The notes: a model not told the origin generated them from the sequence alone. 24,301 nt of DNA from an uncultured Oscillospiraceae bacterium (GCA_900763675.1 CAAFLE010000090.1:1-24301); one strand, 5' to 3'. Shown: positions 1 through 6,440, counted from the first letter of the stretch. Made by a program: numbers and translations.

Positions 1-20
1 TAATCACCCGAGGGCTTGAC
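1..20 (+). rRNA. rrl: 23S rRNA, extreme 3' end (partial)
   Basis: The first bases match the usual Firmicute 23S 3' end (a TAAT... CGAGGGCTTGAC pattern). A 5S gene follows about 120 bases later, as expected in a 16S-23S-5S operon. The rest of the 23S gene lies outside the window, and the exact end is approximate. Confidence 0.7.
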
Positions 21-92
21 TTAATTTATGCAGGGCGGCCTTGCCTCTCATCTCCCCATTGTTCAGTTTTCAGGGTGCAGACAAATTTCCCC

Positions 93-121
93 TTGACAAC
101 AGGGGTTCAATATTGTAGTAT
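93..121 (+). promoter_or_regulatory. Putative sigma-A promoter in the 23S-5S spacer
   Basis: TTGACA at 93-98 is followed, 17 bases later, by TAGTAT at 116-121 (4 of 6 matches to TATAAT). A start near 128 would lie about 13 bases before the 5S gene. It could give extra 5S/tRNA transcription independent of the upstream rRNA promoter. The call rests on sequence match only. Confidence 0.5.
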
Positions 122-140
122 TTGGCAGTAGCCATTTACA

Positions 141-256
<116 letters not shown>

Positions 257-261
257 ACAAT

Positions 262-287
262 GAGCCCGAGACCAAACCCTCGGGCTC
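262..287 (+). other. Spacer hairpin between 5S and tRNA-Asn
   Basis: A perfect 9-bp inverted repeat (GAGCCCGAG / CTCGGGCTC) with an 8-nt loop lies between the 5S end and the tRNA start. There is no T tract, so it fits an RNA-processing stem better than a full terminator. Confidence 0.6.
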
Positions 288-294
288 GCTATAT

Positions 295-370
295 TCCTCC
301 TTAGCTCAGTCGGTAGAGCACGCGGCTGTTAACCGCGGTGTCGTCTGTTCGAGTCAGACAGGAGGAGCCA
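295..370 (+). tRNA. tRNA-Asn (GTT)
   Basis: This is a 76-nt cloverleaf. The acceptor stem TCCTCCT/AGGAGGA pairs perfectly, with discriminator G and an encoded CCA end. The anticodon loop CTGTTAA carries GTT at 328-330, and the T loop begins TTCGA. It is the first tRNA after 5S and is probably co-transcribed with the rRNA operon. Confidence 0.96.
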
Positions 371-378
371 CAACGGTC

Positions 379-405
379 GGGCCGCTGCCATAAAGGTGGC
401 GGCCC
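379..405 (+). other. Spacer hairpin between tRNA-Asn and tRNA-CAT
   Basis: An 11-bp stem (GGGCCGCTGCC / GGTGGCGGCCC, with two G-U pairs) has the loop ATAAA and is followed by GTACTTTGT. It resembles a weak terminator or a processing stem. The other spacers of this cluster also hold hairpins. Confidence 0.55.
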
Positions 406-425
406 GTACTTTGTATCAGGGGTAT

Positions 426-502
426 GGGCCTTTAGCTCAGTTGGTTAGAGCAGCCGGCTCATAACCGGTCGGTCCGGGGTTCGAGTCCCTGAAGGCCCAC
501 CA
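426..502 (+). tRNA. tRNA with CAT anticodon, probably tRNA-Ile2
   Basis: This is a 77-nt cloverleaf with perfect acceptor stem GGGCCTT/AAGGCCC, discriminator A and encoded CCA. The loop CTCATAA gives anticodon CAT. The body closely resembles the Bacillus tRNA-Ile2 whose CAT wobble C is modified to lysidine by TilS, whereas the other CAT tRNA of this cluster (705-781) resembles the elongator Met tRNA. The amino acid identity is therefore an inference; elongator Met is the alternative. Confidence 0.9.
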
Positions 503-507
503 TGATC

Positions 508-529
508 TGCGCAGCGATTGCGATGCGCA
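508..529 (+). other. Weak spacer hairpin before tRNA-Trp
   Basis: Two copies of the self-complementary hexamer TGCGCA can pair across a 10-nt loop in the 38-base spacer between the CAT tRNA and tRNA-Trp. It is short, has no T tract and may be chance. Confidence 0.3.
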
Positions 530-540
530 CGCGTCCATTT

Positions 541-616
541 AGGGGAATAGCTCAGCTGGTAGAGCGGCGGTCTCCAAAACCGTAGGCCGAGGGTTCGAAG
601 CCTTCTTCCCCTGCCA
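541..616 (+). tRNA. tRNA-Trp (CCA)
   Basis: This is a 76-nt cloverleaf. Acceptor stem AGGGGAA/TTCCCCT pairs perfectly, followed by discriminator G and encoded CCA. The anticodon loop CTCCAAA gives CCA at 574-576. The T stem GAGGG/CCTTC includes one G-U pair. Confidence 0.96.
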
Positions 617-652
617 GAGACCCGGGCGCCTGTATAAGGCGCTCGGACTCTC
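617..652 (+). other. Spacer hairpin after tRNA-Trp
   Basis: A 9-bp stem (CCGGGCGCC / GGCGCTCGG, one G-U pair; arms 622-630 and 638-646) with a 7-nt loop is extended by an outer GAGA/TCTC pairing. It lies just upstream of the consensus promoter for tRNA-Met and could end or process the first tRNA transcript. There is no T tract. Confidence 0.45.
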
Positions 653-660
653 AAAACTTC

Positions 661-689
661 TTGACAAGCGACCGGGAATTTTGTATAAT
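661..689 (+). promoter_or_regulatory. Consensus sigma-A promoter upstream of tRNA-Met
   Basis: A perfect TTGACA (661-666) and a perfect TATAAT (684-689) are separated by the ideal 17 bases. Transcription would start near 696, about 9 bases before tRNA-Met at 705. The Met-Glu-Val group is thus probably a separate, strong transcription unit. Confidence 0.9.
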
Positions 690-704
690 TCTCGTGCTTT
701 ATAT

Positions 705-781
705 GGCGCTGTAGCTCAGTTGGCTAGAGCATTCGGTTCATACCCGAAGTGTCACCGGTTCGAATCCAGTCAGCGCTACCA
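705..781 (+). tRNA. tRNA-Met (CAT), elongator-like
   Basis: This is a 77-nt cloverleaf. The acceptor stem GGCGCTG/CAGCGCT has a G-U first pair, with discriminator A and encoded CCA. The loop TTCATAC gives CAT at 739-741. It is close to the Bacillus elongator Met tRNA. A G-U-closed acceptor with no three G-C pairs in the anticodon stem argues against the initiator. Confidence 0.93.
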
Positions 782-784
782 AAA

Positions 785-809
785 GGGGACACATCCCCGA
801 TGTGTCCCC
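785..809 (+). other. Perfect 10-bp spacer hairpin between tRNA-Met and tRNA-Glu
   Basis: The arms GGGGACACAT and ATGTGTCCCC pair perfectly around the loop CCCCG and are followed by CTTTC. This is terminator-like with a weak T run. Because tRNA-Glu has no obvious promoter of its own, partial termination or a processing role is more likely than a full stop. Confidence 0.55.
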
Positions 810-824
810 CTTTCAAGTAAATAT

Positions 825-899
825 GGCCCGTTGGTCAAGTGGTTAAGACACCGCCCTTTCACGGCGGTAACATGGGTTCGAGTCCCGTACGGGTCACCA
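825..899 (+). tRNA. tRNA-Glu (TTC)
   Basis: This is a 75-nt cloverleaf. The acceptor stem GGCCCGT/ACGGGTC has one G-U pair, with discriminator A and encoded CCA. The anticodon loop CTTTCAC gives TTC at 858-860, flanked by the perfect stem CCGCC/GGCGG. Confidence 0.95.
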
Positions 900-900
900 A

Positions 901-923
901 GCTCTCTGCCCACGGCAGAGAGC
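901..923 (+). other. Perfect 10-bp spacer hairpin between tRNA-Glu and tRNA-Val
   Basis: The arms GCTCTCTGCC and GGCAGAGAGC surround a 3-nt loop and are followed by ATTTTGG. It starts two bases after the Glu CCA end and stops five bases before tRNA-Val. It is terminator-like but lies within an apparent co-transcribed unit. Confidence 0.55.
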
Positions 924-928
924 ATTTT

Positions 929-1005
929 GGAGGCGTAGCTCAGCTGGTTAGAGCGCATGCTTCACACGCATGAGGTCGATGGTTCGAGCCCATTCGTCTC
1001 CACCA
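929..1005 (+). tRNA. tRNA-Val (CAC)
   Basis: This is a 77-nt cloverleaf. The acceptor stem GGAGGCG/CGTCTCC has one G-U pair, with discriminator A and encoded CCA. The anticodon stem CATGC/GCATG surrounds the loop TTCACAC, giving CAC at 963-965. It is the last tRNA of the cluster. Confidence 0.95.
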
Positions 1006-1039
1006 AAAATCCCGCAGTCAAAAGACTGCGGGATTTTTT
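1006..1039. terminator. Bidirectional intrinsic terminator after the tRNA cluster
   Basis: An 11-bp perfect stem (1009-1019 with 1024-1034), loop AAAA, is followed by six T on the plus strand. The A run before it gives a T run on the minus strand. It ends the tRNA cluster (plus) and the operon whose last gene, the ANTAR regulator, stops at 1040 (minus). Confidence 0.93.
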
Positions 1040-1615
1040 CTATCTCAGAATCTCCTCGGCAATGACACGTTTCGGTACGCAGCGGTCCATCGCCGCCTTT
1101 TCAATGAATCGGTGCGCTTCCTGCTCTGTCAAGCCGCGCTTTTCGATCAGCGCCCATTTAGCCCGGTTCACAAGGCGGATCTCCGCCATTTTGTCCTCGA
1201 TGGACGCGCTTTTCTGCTCCATGCGCCGCAGCCGCTCGCGGGTGGCGCAGAGAAGTTCCATGCATTGCAGCATCATCTGCGGGGACGTCGGCTTTTGCAG
1301 CGTTAAAACGCCGCAGGGCGTAAGCTGCTCGGAAACGTCGGAATAGTATTCCGACTTTACCATCATCAGCACCCCGGCTCCGGTATGCTCTGCGGCGTGC
1401 TGCGCAAGACGTGCGCCAAACTCATCCGGAAGCGGTGCGCTGATGAGGATCACGTCGTAGGCAGTTTCCAGCATTCGCCGCCGGGCTTCGGAAGCGTCGT
1501 ATACGGCATGAACGGGATCGTAGCGTCCGTTGGGGAGAAGCTCGCGCAGGGACGTATGAAATTTTTCCGCAGCAGCGACGGACAGCACACTGTAGGTGCG
1601 CGGCAGATACTCCAT
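1040..1615 (-). CDS. ANTAR-domain antiterminator with degenerate receiver (NitR/GlnR-like)
   Basis: Length is 191 aa. Residues 1-120 resemble a response-regulator receiver, but the phosphoacceptor position in the motif YDVILISAPLP holds Ser59 instead of Asp, so normal phosphorylation is unlikely. Residues about 121-140 look like a coiled-coil linker. Residues about 140-190 form an ANTAR domain (three-helix RNA-binding fold; motif NRAKWALIEKRGLTEQEAH). ANTAR proteins bind leader RNA and prevent intrinsic termination, and clostridial glnA-linked ANTAR proteins regulate nitrogen genes. This is the last gene of the GOGAT-glnA operon, 44 bases after glnA, with an AGGAG-type site before its ATG. 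The likely targets, by inference, are the two attenuator-like leaders at 6441-6479 and 6266-6317. The sensory input is not visible; a glutamine- or GS-linked signal is possible. Confidence 0.88.
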   Translation of the reverse strand: MEYLPRTYSVLSVAAAEKFHTSLRELLPNGRYDPVHAVYDASEARRRMLETAYDVILISAPLPDEFGARLAQHAAEHTGAGVLMMVKSEYYSDVSEQLTPCGVLTLQKPTSPQMMLQCMELLCATRERLRRMEQKSASIEDKMAEIRLVNRAKWALIEKRGLTEQEAHRFIEKAAMDRCVPKRVIAEEILR

Positions 1616-1659
1616 GCGCGTCTACTCTCCTCTCATGCGAGCTTGCGTTCAGAAGCGCT

Positions 1660-2868
1660 TTATTTTGTGTAGTAGTCCAGCACCGTCGGCGGAAGACAGG
1701 ACGCGATGAACTCGCTTGATCTCGCCGCAGCCTTTGCGTCGGCAAGCGTAGCGGGTAACGTCTGATACCGGGCGCGGATATCCTCCGACGCCGTATAGAA
1801 ATTGATGTCGGCGCACTCCGGCAGTACCGCGCCGCGGCGGATGCCGTCCAGACCGGCGTAAATGAGCAGCGTATAAGCGATGTACGGGTTGCACATCGGG
1901 TCGGGGGAGCGCAGCTCGGCGCGGCGGTACTCGCCCTCTGCGGCAGGGATACGGATGAGCTGCGAGCGGTTTTCGCTCGACCACGAGATATAGCGCGGCG
2001 CTTTGTAGCTGCCGAAGCGCTGGTAAGACGCCGGGAGCGTATTGAGAAATGCAGTCATCTCCCCAACATGGGAGAGCAGCCCGGCGATCACCTGCGGCAT
2101 GACGTCCTCTCCGGACGCGCTGCGGGCAGAGATGTTGATATGCATTCCGTTGCCCGGCTCGCTGCGCAGCGGCTTGGGAGAGAAGTCGGCGGCAAGCCCG
2201 TTGCGCACCGCCACGGTATGTACGACGGTGCGGAATGTCACGGCGTCGTCCGCCGCCTTGACGGGGTCGGCGTACCGGAAGTCAATCTCGTTCTGCCCCG
2301 GTCCCTGCTCGTGGTGCGAGCATTCCGGGCGGATGTCCATCTGTTCGAGCGTGAGACAGATCTCGCGCCGGACGTTTTCGCCCTTGTCCTCGGGCGCAAT
2401 GTCCATGTACCCGGCGCGATCGTAAGGGATCTTCGTCGGCTCGCCGCTTTCGTCGCGGCGGAAAAGATAAAACTCCATCTCGGAACCGAACGCAAAGGAA
2501 ATGCCCATCGCCGCGGCGTCGTCCACCGCTTTTTGCAGCAGAGCGCGTACGTCCCTCTCAAACGGCGTCCCGTCCGAGTGCAGCACACGGCAGAAAAGCC
2601 GCGCCACACGCCCGTGGTCGGGCCGCCACGGCAGCAGGCAGAGCGTCGAGGTATCCGGCTGCAAAAAGAGATCCGAGTGCAGCTCGTCGCCGAAGCCGGG
2701 AATGGCGGAGGCGTCGAACGCGATGCCGGTGGAAAACGCCCGGTCCAGCGCGTCCGGCAGAATGGACATATTCTTCTGTTTTCCCGCCAGATCGAAAAAC
2801 GTCATCCGGAGAAACTTTACGTCCTCCTCCATGACATACTGCCGGATCTCGGATTCCGAATACTTCAT
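1660..2868 (-). CDS. glnA: Glutamine synthetase, short type I-like
   Basis: Length is 402 aa, shorter than the usual 440-470 aa type I enzymes. It makes glutamine from glutamate, ammonia and ATP in the cytosol. Recognisable GS motifs in order are: FDASAIPGF (family usual form has DGSS), GSEMEFYLF (metal-binding Glu), HHEQGPGQNEIDF (usual form HHEVAPGQHEID), KPLRSEPGNGMHINIS (metal-binding His) and NRSQLIRIP, then ELRSPDPMCNPY. No adenylylation loop is apparent. The ATG at 2868 is chosen because AGGA lies six bases upstream; a TTG seven codons earlier overlaps the preceding stop codon and is less likely. It sits between the GXGXG gene (17-base gap) and the ANTAR gene. The several motif changes leave open a gamma-glutamyl-amine ligase, but plain GS is favoured by the GOGAT context. 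Confidence 0.85.
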   Translation of the reverse strand: MKYSESEIRQYVMEEDVKFLRMTFFDLAGKQKNMSILPDALDRAFSTGIAFDASAIPGFGDELHSDLFLQPDTSTLCLLPWRPDHGRVARLFCRVLHSDGTPFERDVRALLQKAVDDAAAMGISFAFGSEMEFYLFRRDESGEPTKIPYDRAGYMDIAPEDKGENVRREICLTLEQMDIRPECSHHEQGPGQNEIDFRYADPVKAADDAVTFRTVVHTVAVRNGLAADFSPKPLRSEPGNGMHINISARSASGEDVMPQVIAGLLSHVGEMTAFLNTLPASYQRFGSYKAPRYISWSSENRSQLIRIPAAEGEYRRAELRSPDPMCNPYIAYTLLIYAGLDGIRRGAVLPECADINFYTASEDIRARYQTLPATLADAKAAARSSEFIASCLPPTVLDYYTK

Positions 2869-2885
2869 TTCATTTCCTGCCTTTC

Positions 2886-3608
2886 TCAATCGGAAACGTA
2901 CATCTGCTTGTAGGGGTTTTTGCTGTCCGGCGTTACGACGGTAAAGCTGCCGCGGAGCATAGTCTCCGCGTCGCGCCCGAACAGACGGCAGTACTCGCGC
3001 ACATACGGCGCAAATTCGGCAATGTCCGCCTCGGTCGCGCTGCGCTTCGTTACCTGACCGGGGAAAGGAATGCGCGATACGTCGCCGCGAAAGATCATTT
3101 TCCCGCCGTGCATCCCGGTGCAGGGGAAATATCCGGTAACGGGCTTCCCGTCCGTATGCAGTGCGAGAACGATGATCAGTCCGCCCGCCTGGTACTCGCC
3201 AAGAAAGCTCCCGGCGCGGCCGCCGATGACGATGACGGGCTTGTGTTCCTTATATTCCTTCATGTGGATGCCGGCGCGGTAGCCCGCGTCACCCTCCACA
3301 TAGATTTCTCCGCCGCGCATGGCGTAGCCCGCGGCGTCGCCGATGTTGCCGTGAATAACGATCTTCCCGGCGCTCATCGTATCGCCGACGGCGTCCTGCG
3401 CGTTGCCGTAAACGGTAATGTCCGCGCCGTTGAGATACGCGCCGAGCGCGTTGCCGGGGATACCGTCGATCTCGATGCTCTTGCGGGACATCCCCGCACC
3501 GAGAAAACGCTGGCCGAGACAGCCGCTCACGCGGCACTTTGCCCCGGCGCTGCGGATGGTCTCGTTCAGCTCGGAAAAGGAGAGAGTGCCTGCTTCGATA
3601 TAATCCAT
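2886..3608 (-). CDS. Glutamate synthase GXGXG-domain subunit (GlxC-like)
   Basis: Length is 240 aa. It matches the C-terminal right-handed beta-helix domain of the glutamate synthase alpha subunit, with repeated Gly-rich turns such as GNAQDAVGDTMSAGKIVIHGN and GGEIYVEGDAGYRAGIHMKEY. In the fused enzyme this domain packs against the amidotransferase and FMN domains and helps form the ammonia tunnel; here it is a separate protein. It lies 30 bases after the FMN subunit gene and 17 bases before glnA, all on the same strand, so one operon. AAGGTG upstream of the ATG serves as the ribosome site. Similar stand-alone proteins also occur in N-methylglutamate synthase and formylmethanofuran dehydrogenase subunit C families, but the neighbours point to glutamate synthase. 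Confidence 0.88.
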   Translation of the reverse strand: MDYIEAGTLSFSELNETIRSAGAKCRVSGCLGQRFLGAGMSRKSIEIDGIPGNALGAYLNGADITVYGNAQDAVGDTMSAGKIVIHGNIGDAAGYAMRGGEIYVEGDAGYRAGIHMKEYKEHKPVIVIGGRAGSFLGEYQAGGLIIVLALHTDGKPVTGYFPCTGMHGGKMIFRGDVSRIPFPGQVTKRSATEADIAEFAPYVREYCRLFGRDAETMLRGSFTVVTPDSKNPYKQMYVSD

Positions 3609-3638
3609 AATATCACACCTTTCGCCGTTTTTCCACGG

Positions 3639-5144
3639 TTATTCTCCGGCGTGGGCGACGCCGAGAATTTCCAGCTCTTTCTCCGTCAGCCCGATGCCGC
3701 GGAGCATCACGCGGTTGCCGCGGAGCGCTTCGATGGAGTTGATACCCATGCCGCCCATCATTTCCTTGATCTCGCGCTTCCACGCCGTGACGAGATTCAC
3801 GAGCCGCTCCGCGCCAACGTTGGGGTCCAGCCGCTTGACAAGGTCGGGATTCTGCGTGGCGATGCCCCAGTTGCATCGTCCCGTGTGGCACGACCGGCAG
3901 AGATGGCAGCCGAGCGCAAGCAGCGCCGCCGTGCCGATGTAGCAGGCGTCCGCGCCGAGCGCGATCGCCTTGACAACATCGGCGGACGAGCGGATGCTGC
4001 CCCCGGCAATGAGAGAAACGCTGCTGCGGATGCCCTCGTCGCGCAGCCGCTGATCGACGGCGGCGAGCGCCAGCTCAATCGGGATGCCGACGTTGTCGCG
4101 GATGCGTGTGGGCGCTGCGCCCGTGCCGCCGCGGTAGCCGTCGATGGCGATGATGTCCGCGCCGCTGCGGGCGATGCCGCTGGCGATGGCGGCAATGTTG
4201 TGTACCGCCGCGACCTTCACGATGACCGGCTTTGTATACTGCGTCGCCTCCTTGAGCGAGTAGACGAGCTGGCGGAGGTCCTCAATGGAGTAAATGTCGT
4301 GGTGCGGCGCGGGGGAGATGGCGTCCGCGCCTTCCGGGATCATGCGCGTTTTGGACACGTCTCCGACGATCTTTGCGCCCGGCAGATGTCCGCCGATGCC
4401 GGGCTTTGCGCCCTGTCCCATTTTGATCTCGATGGCGGCGCCGGCGTTCAGACACTTTTCCTCAATGCCGAAGCGTCCGGATGCCACCTGCACGATGGTG
4501 TTCGTGCCGTATTTATAAAAATCGCGGTGCAGACCGCCCTCGCCGGTGTTGTAGTAAATGCCCAGCTCCTCGGCGGCGCGTGCGAGCGCGGCGTGCGCGT
4601 TGTAGCTGATGGAGCCGTAGCTCATGGCGGAAAACAAAATGGGAACGGACAGCTCCAGCTGCGGCGGCAGCGCGGTGTTGAGCGTGCCGTCGGCGTTGCG
4701 GGAGATCGTTCCCGGCTTCTTGCCGAGAAATACGCGGGTCTCCATCGGCTCGCGCAGCGGGTCGATGGAGGGGTTCGTGACCTGCGAGGCGTTGATGAGA
4801 AGCCGGTCCCAGTAACCGGGCAGCGGCGTCGGGTTGCCGGTTGAAGAGAGCAGAATGCCGCCGGTCGCCGCCTGCTTGTATACCTCGCGGATGGTGTCGC
4901 TCTTCCAGTTTTCGTTCTCGCGCAGACAGCAGTCGGTCTTTACGATCTTGATCGCCCGCGTCGGGCAGAGCGCAACGCACCGCTGGCAGTTCACGCATTT
5001 GGCTTCGTCCGCGAGCATGACCTTCCGCTCGGCGTCGTAGGCGTGAACGCCGTTGGCGCACTGCTTTTCACAGATGCGGCAGCGCGTGCAGCGCTCGTCG
5101 CGCCGGACGACCTCAAACGGCGGATAGATATATTCGATGCCCAT
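3639..5144 (-). CDS. FMN/FeS glutamate synthase subunit with N-terminal ferredoxin domain (GlxD-like)
   Basis: Length is 501 aa. The N-terminus holds two 4Fe-4S motifs: C19-x2-C22-x2-C25-x3-C29 and C50-x2-C53-x2-C56-x3-C60. The remainder is the FMN-binding glutamate synthase barrel, with the motifs SYNAHAALARAAEELG, GQGAKPGIGGHLPG, AIDGYRGGTGAAP and GGSIRSSADVVKAIALGAD. A Cys-rich segment near residue 410 (CHLCRSCHTGRCNWGIATQ) corresponds to the region that binds the FeS cluster in larger enzymes. It converts 2-oxoglutarate plus ammonia from glutamine to glutamate, probably with electrons from ferredoxin since no NAD(P)H subunit is adjacent. Its ATG abuts the stop of the amidotransferase gene (TGA/ATG), so translation is likely coupled. 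Confidence 0.92.
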   Translation of the reverse strand: MGIEYIYPPFEVVRRDERCTRCRICEKQCANGVHAYDAERKVMLADEAKCVNCQRCVALCPTRAIKIVKTDCCLRENENWKSDTIREVYKQAATGGILLSSTGNPTPLPGYWDRLLINASQVTNPSIDPLREPMETRVFLGKKPGTISRNADGTLNTALPPQLELSVPILFSAMSYGSISYNAHAALARAAEELGIYYNTGEGGLHRDFYKYGTNTIVQVASGRFGIEEKCLNAGAAIEIKMGQGAKPGIGGHLPGAKIVGDVSKTRMIPEGADAISPAPHHDIYSIEDLRQLVYSLKEATQYTKPVIVKVAAVHNIAAIASGIARSGADIIAIDGYRGGTGAAPTRIRDNVGIPIELALAAVDQRLRDEGIRSSVSLIAGGSIRSSADVVKAIALGADACYIGTAALLALGCHLCRSCHTGRCNWGIATQNPDLVKRLDPNVGAERLVNLVTAWKREIKEMMGGMGINSIEALRGNRVMLRGIGLTEKELEILGVAHAGE

Positions 5145-6236
5145 TCAGTATGCTCCTTCCTTCACGCGCACGATGACCGGCTCGCCGCCCATCGGCGCCC
5201 AGACGTTGCGTGCATCCGGCTCCATGGCGCGGATCGCCGCCTCCTCGCTCGCGATGAACACGAGATCGTCCTTCTCCGCCGCGACCATCGAGCGGAGCTT
5301 GAGCCGGTCGTTGAGCGCCATCAGCCCGCCGTTGAAGCCGAGAACGATGGAGAAGGGACCGGTGACGAGCAGACTGGAAAACACGGTGCGCAGATATGTG
5401 AGCTTGTCCGCCTCGGACGCCGCCTTGCCGCGGATCGTACTCCAGAACGGCGCGGCAATGACGGACGCCGTTTCCTCCAGCGTCAGCCCCTGCCGACGGA
5501 GAAGATAGTCGGCAATGTAGGTAATGACTTCGGTATCGGTTTGCAACGTGCATTTATAGCCGAACATTTCGATGAAGCGGCGGTTGGCGTCGTAGGACGA
5601 GATTTCGCCGTTATGCACGACCGAATAGTCCAGCAGCGCAAACGGGTGCGCCCCGCCCCACCAGCCGGGGGTGTTCGTCGGATAGCGGCCGTGCGCCGTC
5701 CAGCTGTACGCCTCGTATTCGTCGAGCCGGTAGAACCTGCCGACGTCCTCCGGAAAGCCGACGGCTTTGAACACACCCATATTCTTTCCGCTGGAAAAGA
5801 CGTAAGCGCCGCGGAGCTTCGTGTTGATCTCCATGACGGTGCGCTCGACAAATTCCTTCTCGTCAAGCTGGAGCCGGCGCAGGACCGAGGGCAGCGGCGA
5901 GACGAAATAGCGCCAGATGTGCGGTACGTCGGTGATCTCCGGGATGATGTGGATGGGGATCTGCTCCGCCTGCACCAGCTCAAAGCCCTCCTTGAGCAGG
6001 GTCTCGCACTCGCGGCGCGTCGTATTGTCGTCAAAGAAAATGTGGAACGCATAAAAATCCCGGTAGTCGGGGTAAATGCCGTAAGCGGCAAACCCGCCGC
6101 CGAGACCGTTGGAGCGGTCGTGCATGGGAATCATGCTCTGAATGACAGCCTCGCCGGTCATACGCCGTCCCTCCCGGGAGATGACGGCGGAAATGGCGCA
6201 TCCGGAGGGAATGCGGATCTCTCCTTCCCGCTTCAT
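5145..6236 (-). CDS. Glutamate synthase class II glutamine amidotransferase subunit (GlxB-like)
   Basis: Length is 363 aa from ATG 6236, which has AGAAGG eight bases upstream. It is an N-terminal-nucleophile amidotransferase that hydrolyses glutamine to feed ammonia to the FMN subunit. Cys13 (motif IPSGCAISAVIS) is the probable catalytic residue, so a 12-residue propeptide must be removed. Other family motifs are AHGRYPTNTPGWWGGAHPF, VVHNGEISSYDANRR and TDTEVITYI. It is the first gene of a five-gene operon (amidotransferase, FMN subunit, GXGXG subunit, glnA, ANTAR). The reading frame stays open upstream to an ATG at 6323, passing through the leader hairpin. A longer propeptide starting at 6323, or at a TTG near 6305 preceded by AAAGGAG, cannot be excluded, but the 6323 ATG would leave almost no leader. 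Confidence 0.9.
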   Translation of the reverse strand: MKREGEIRIPSGCAISAVISREGRRMTGEAVIQSMIPMHDRSNGLGGGFAAYGIYPDYRDFYAFHIFFDDNTTRRECETLLKEGFELVQAEQIPIHIIPEITDVPHIWRYFVSPLPSVLRRLQLDEKEFVERTVMEINTKLRGAYVFSSGKNMGVFKAVGFPEDVGRFYRLDEYEAYSWTAHGRYPTNTPGWWGGAHPFALLDYSVVHNGEISSYDANRRFIEMFGYKCTLQTDTEVITYIADYLLRRQGLTLEETASVIAAPFWSTIRGKAASEADKLTYLRTVFSSLLVTGPFSIVLGFNGGLMALNDRLKLRSMVAAEKDDLVFIASEEAAIRAMEPDARNVWAPMGGEPVIVRVKEGAY

Positions 6237-6259
6237 ACTGCTCGCCTTCTTTCTGAAAA

Positions 6260-6317
6260 AATACGAAAGGAGTTCATTTGGCGGGAGATAGAAATCTCCC
6301 GCCAAATGAACTCCTTT
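6260..6317 (-). terminator. Attenuator-like hairpin in the glutamate synthase operon leader
   Basis: A perfect 24-bp inverted repeat (6266-6289 with 6294-6317), loop TTCT on the minus strand, is followed by CGTA and then six T. It begins about 10 bases after the predicted transcription start and ends about 30 bases before the first gene's ATG. A full intrinsic terminator at this place implies premature termination that must be relieved for expression. The opposite strand has no T run, so it acts leftward. The 5' arm contains AAAGGAG, which the stem would hide. Confidence 0.85.
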
Positions 6318-6334
6318 GCTCATTAACGCGGAAA

Positions 6335-6363
6335 ATTATAGCACCGGCGTTCCGGCGCGTCAA
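6335..6363 (-). promoter_or_regulatory. Sigma-A promoter of the glutamate synthase-glnA-ANTAR operon
   Basis: On the minus strand TTGACG (6363-6358) and a perfect TATAAT (6340-6335) are separated by exactly 17 bases. The predicted start is near 6328, directly before the leader hairpin. It diverges from the glnN promoter. Confidence 0.88.
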
Positions 6364-6365
6364 CG

Positions 6366-6390
6366 AAAAAACCGCAAAAAATCGAAAATT
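6366..6390. promoter_or_regulatory. Helically phased A-tracts between divergent promoters
   Basis: A-tracts at 6366-6371, 6376-6381 and 6385-6388 (followed by TT) repeat at about one helical turn. They fill most of the 32 bases between the two -35 boxes. Phased A-tracts bend DNA, and A-rich DNA upstream of -35 can act as an UP element. The effect on either promoter is inferred. Confidence 0.55.
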
Positions 6391-6395
6391 GGGAA

Positions 6396-6424
6396 TTGAC
6401 AAATCCGTGCAGGGCGCATATAAT
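6396..6424 (+). promoter_or_regulatory. Consensus sigma-A promoter of glnN
   Basis: A perfect TTGACA (6396-6401) and a perfect TATAAT (6419-6424) have a 17-base spacer. The start is expected near 6431. Such a strong core promoter followed by a terminator suggests that control acts after initiation. Confidence 0.92.
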
Positions 6425-6440
6425 TTCGCCCATCGAGGGC

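Noticed and set aside
3108..4844. Long open frame (578 codons) on the plus strand
   Set aside because: It is antisense to the clearly recognised GXGXG and FMN glutamate synthase genes; long antisense frames are common in GC-rich coding DNA, and the product is low-complexity Arg/Ala/Val-rich.
1660..6236. Reading the operon as an N-methylglutamate synthase/GmaS (methylamine) cluster
   Set aside because: The subunit types are similar, but there is no N-methylglutamate dehydrogenase nearby, the GS is not type III GmaS-like in its motifs, and an ANTAR regulator plus glnN points to general nitrogen assimilation. Kept only as an alternative substrate question.
6266..6317. The 24-bp perfect inverted repeat as a mobile-element end or MITE
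   Set aside because: There is no target-site duplication or second copy in the window, and its place right after a promoter with a following T6 run fits a leader terminator better.
6428..6440. GCCC-ATCGA-GGGC as the first hairpin of a classical ANTAR target
   Set aside because: Loop is five rather than six bases, stem only 4 bp, and the predicted transcription start near 6431 would remove its 5' arm.
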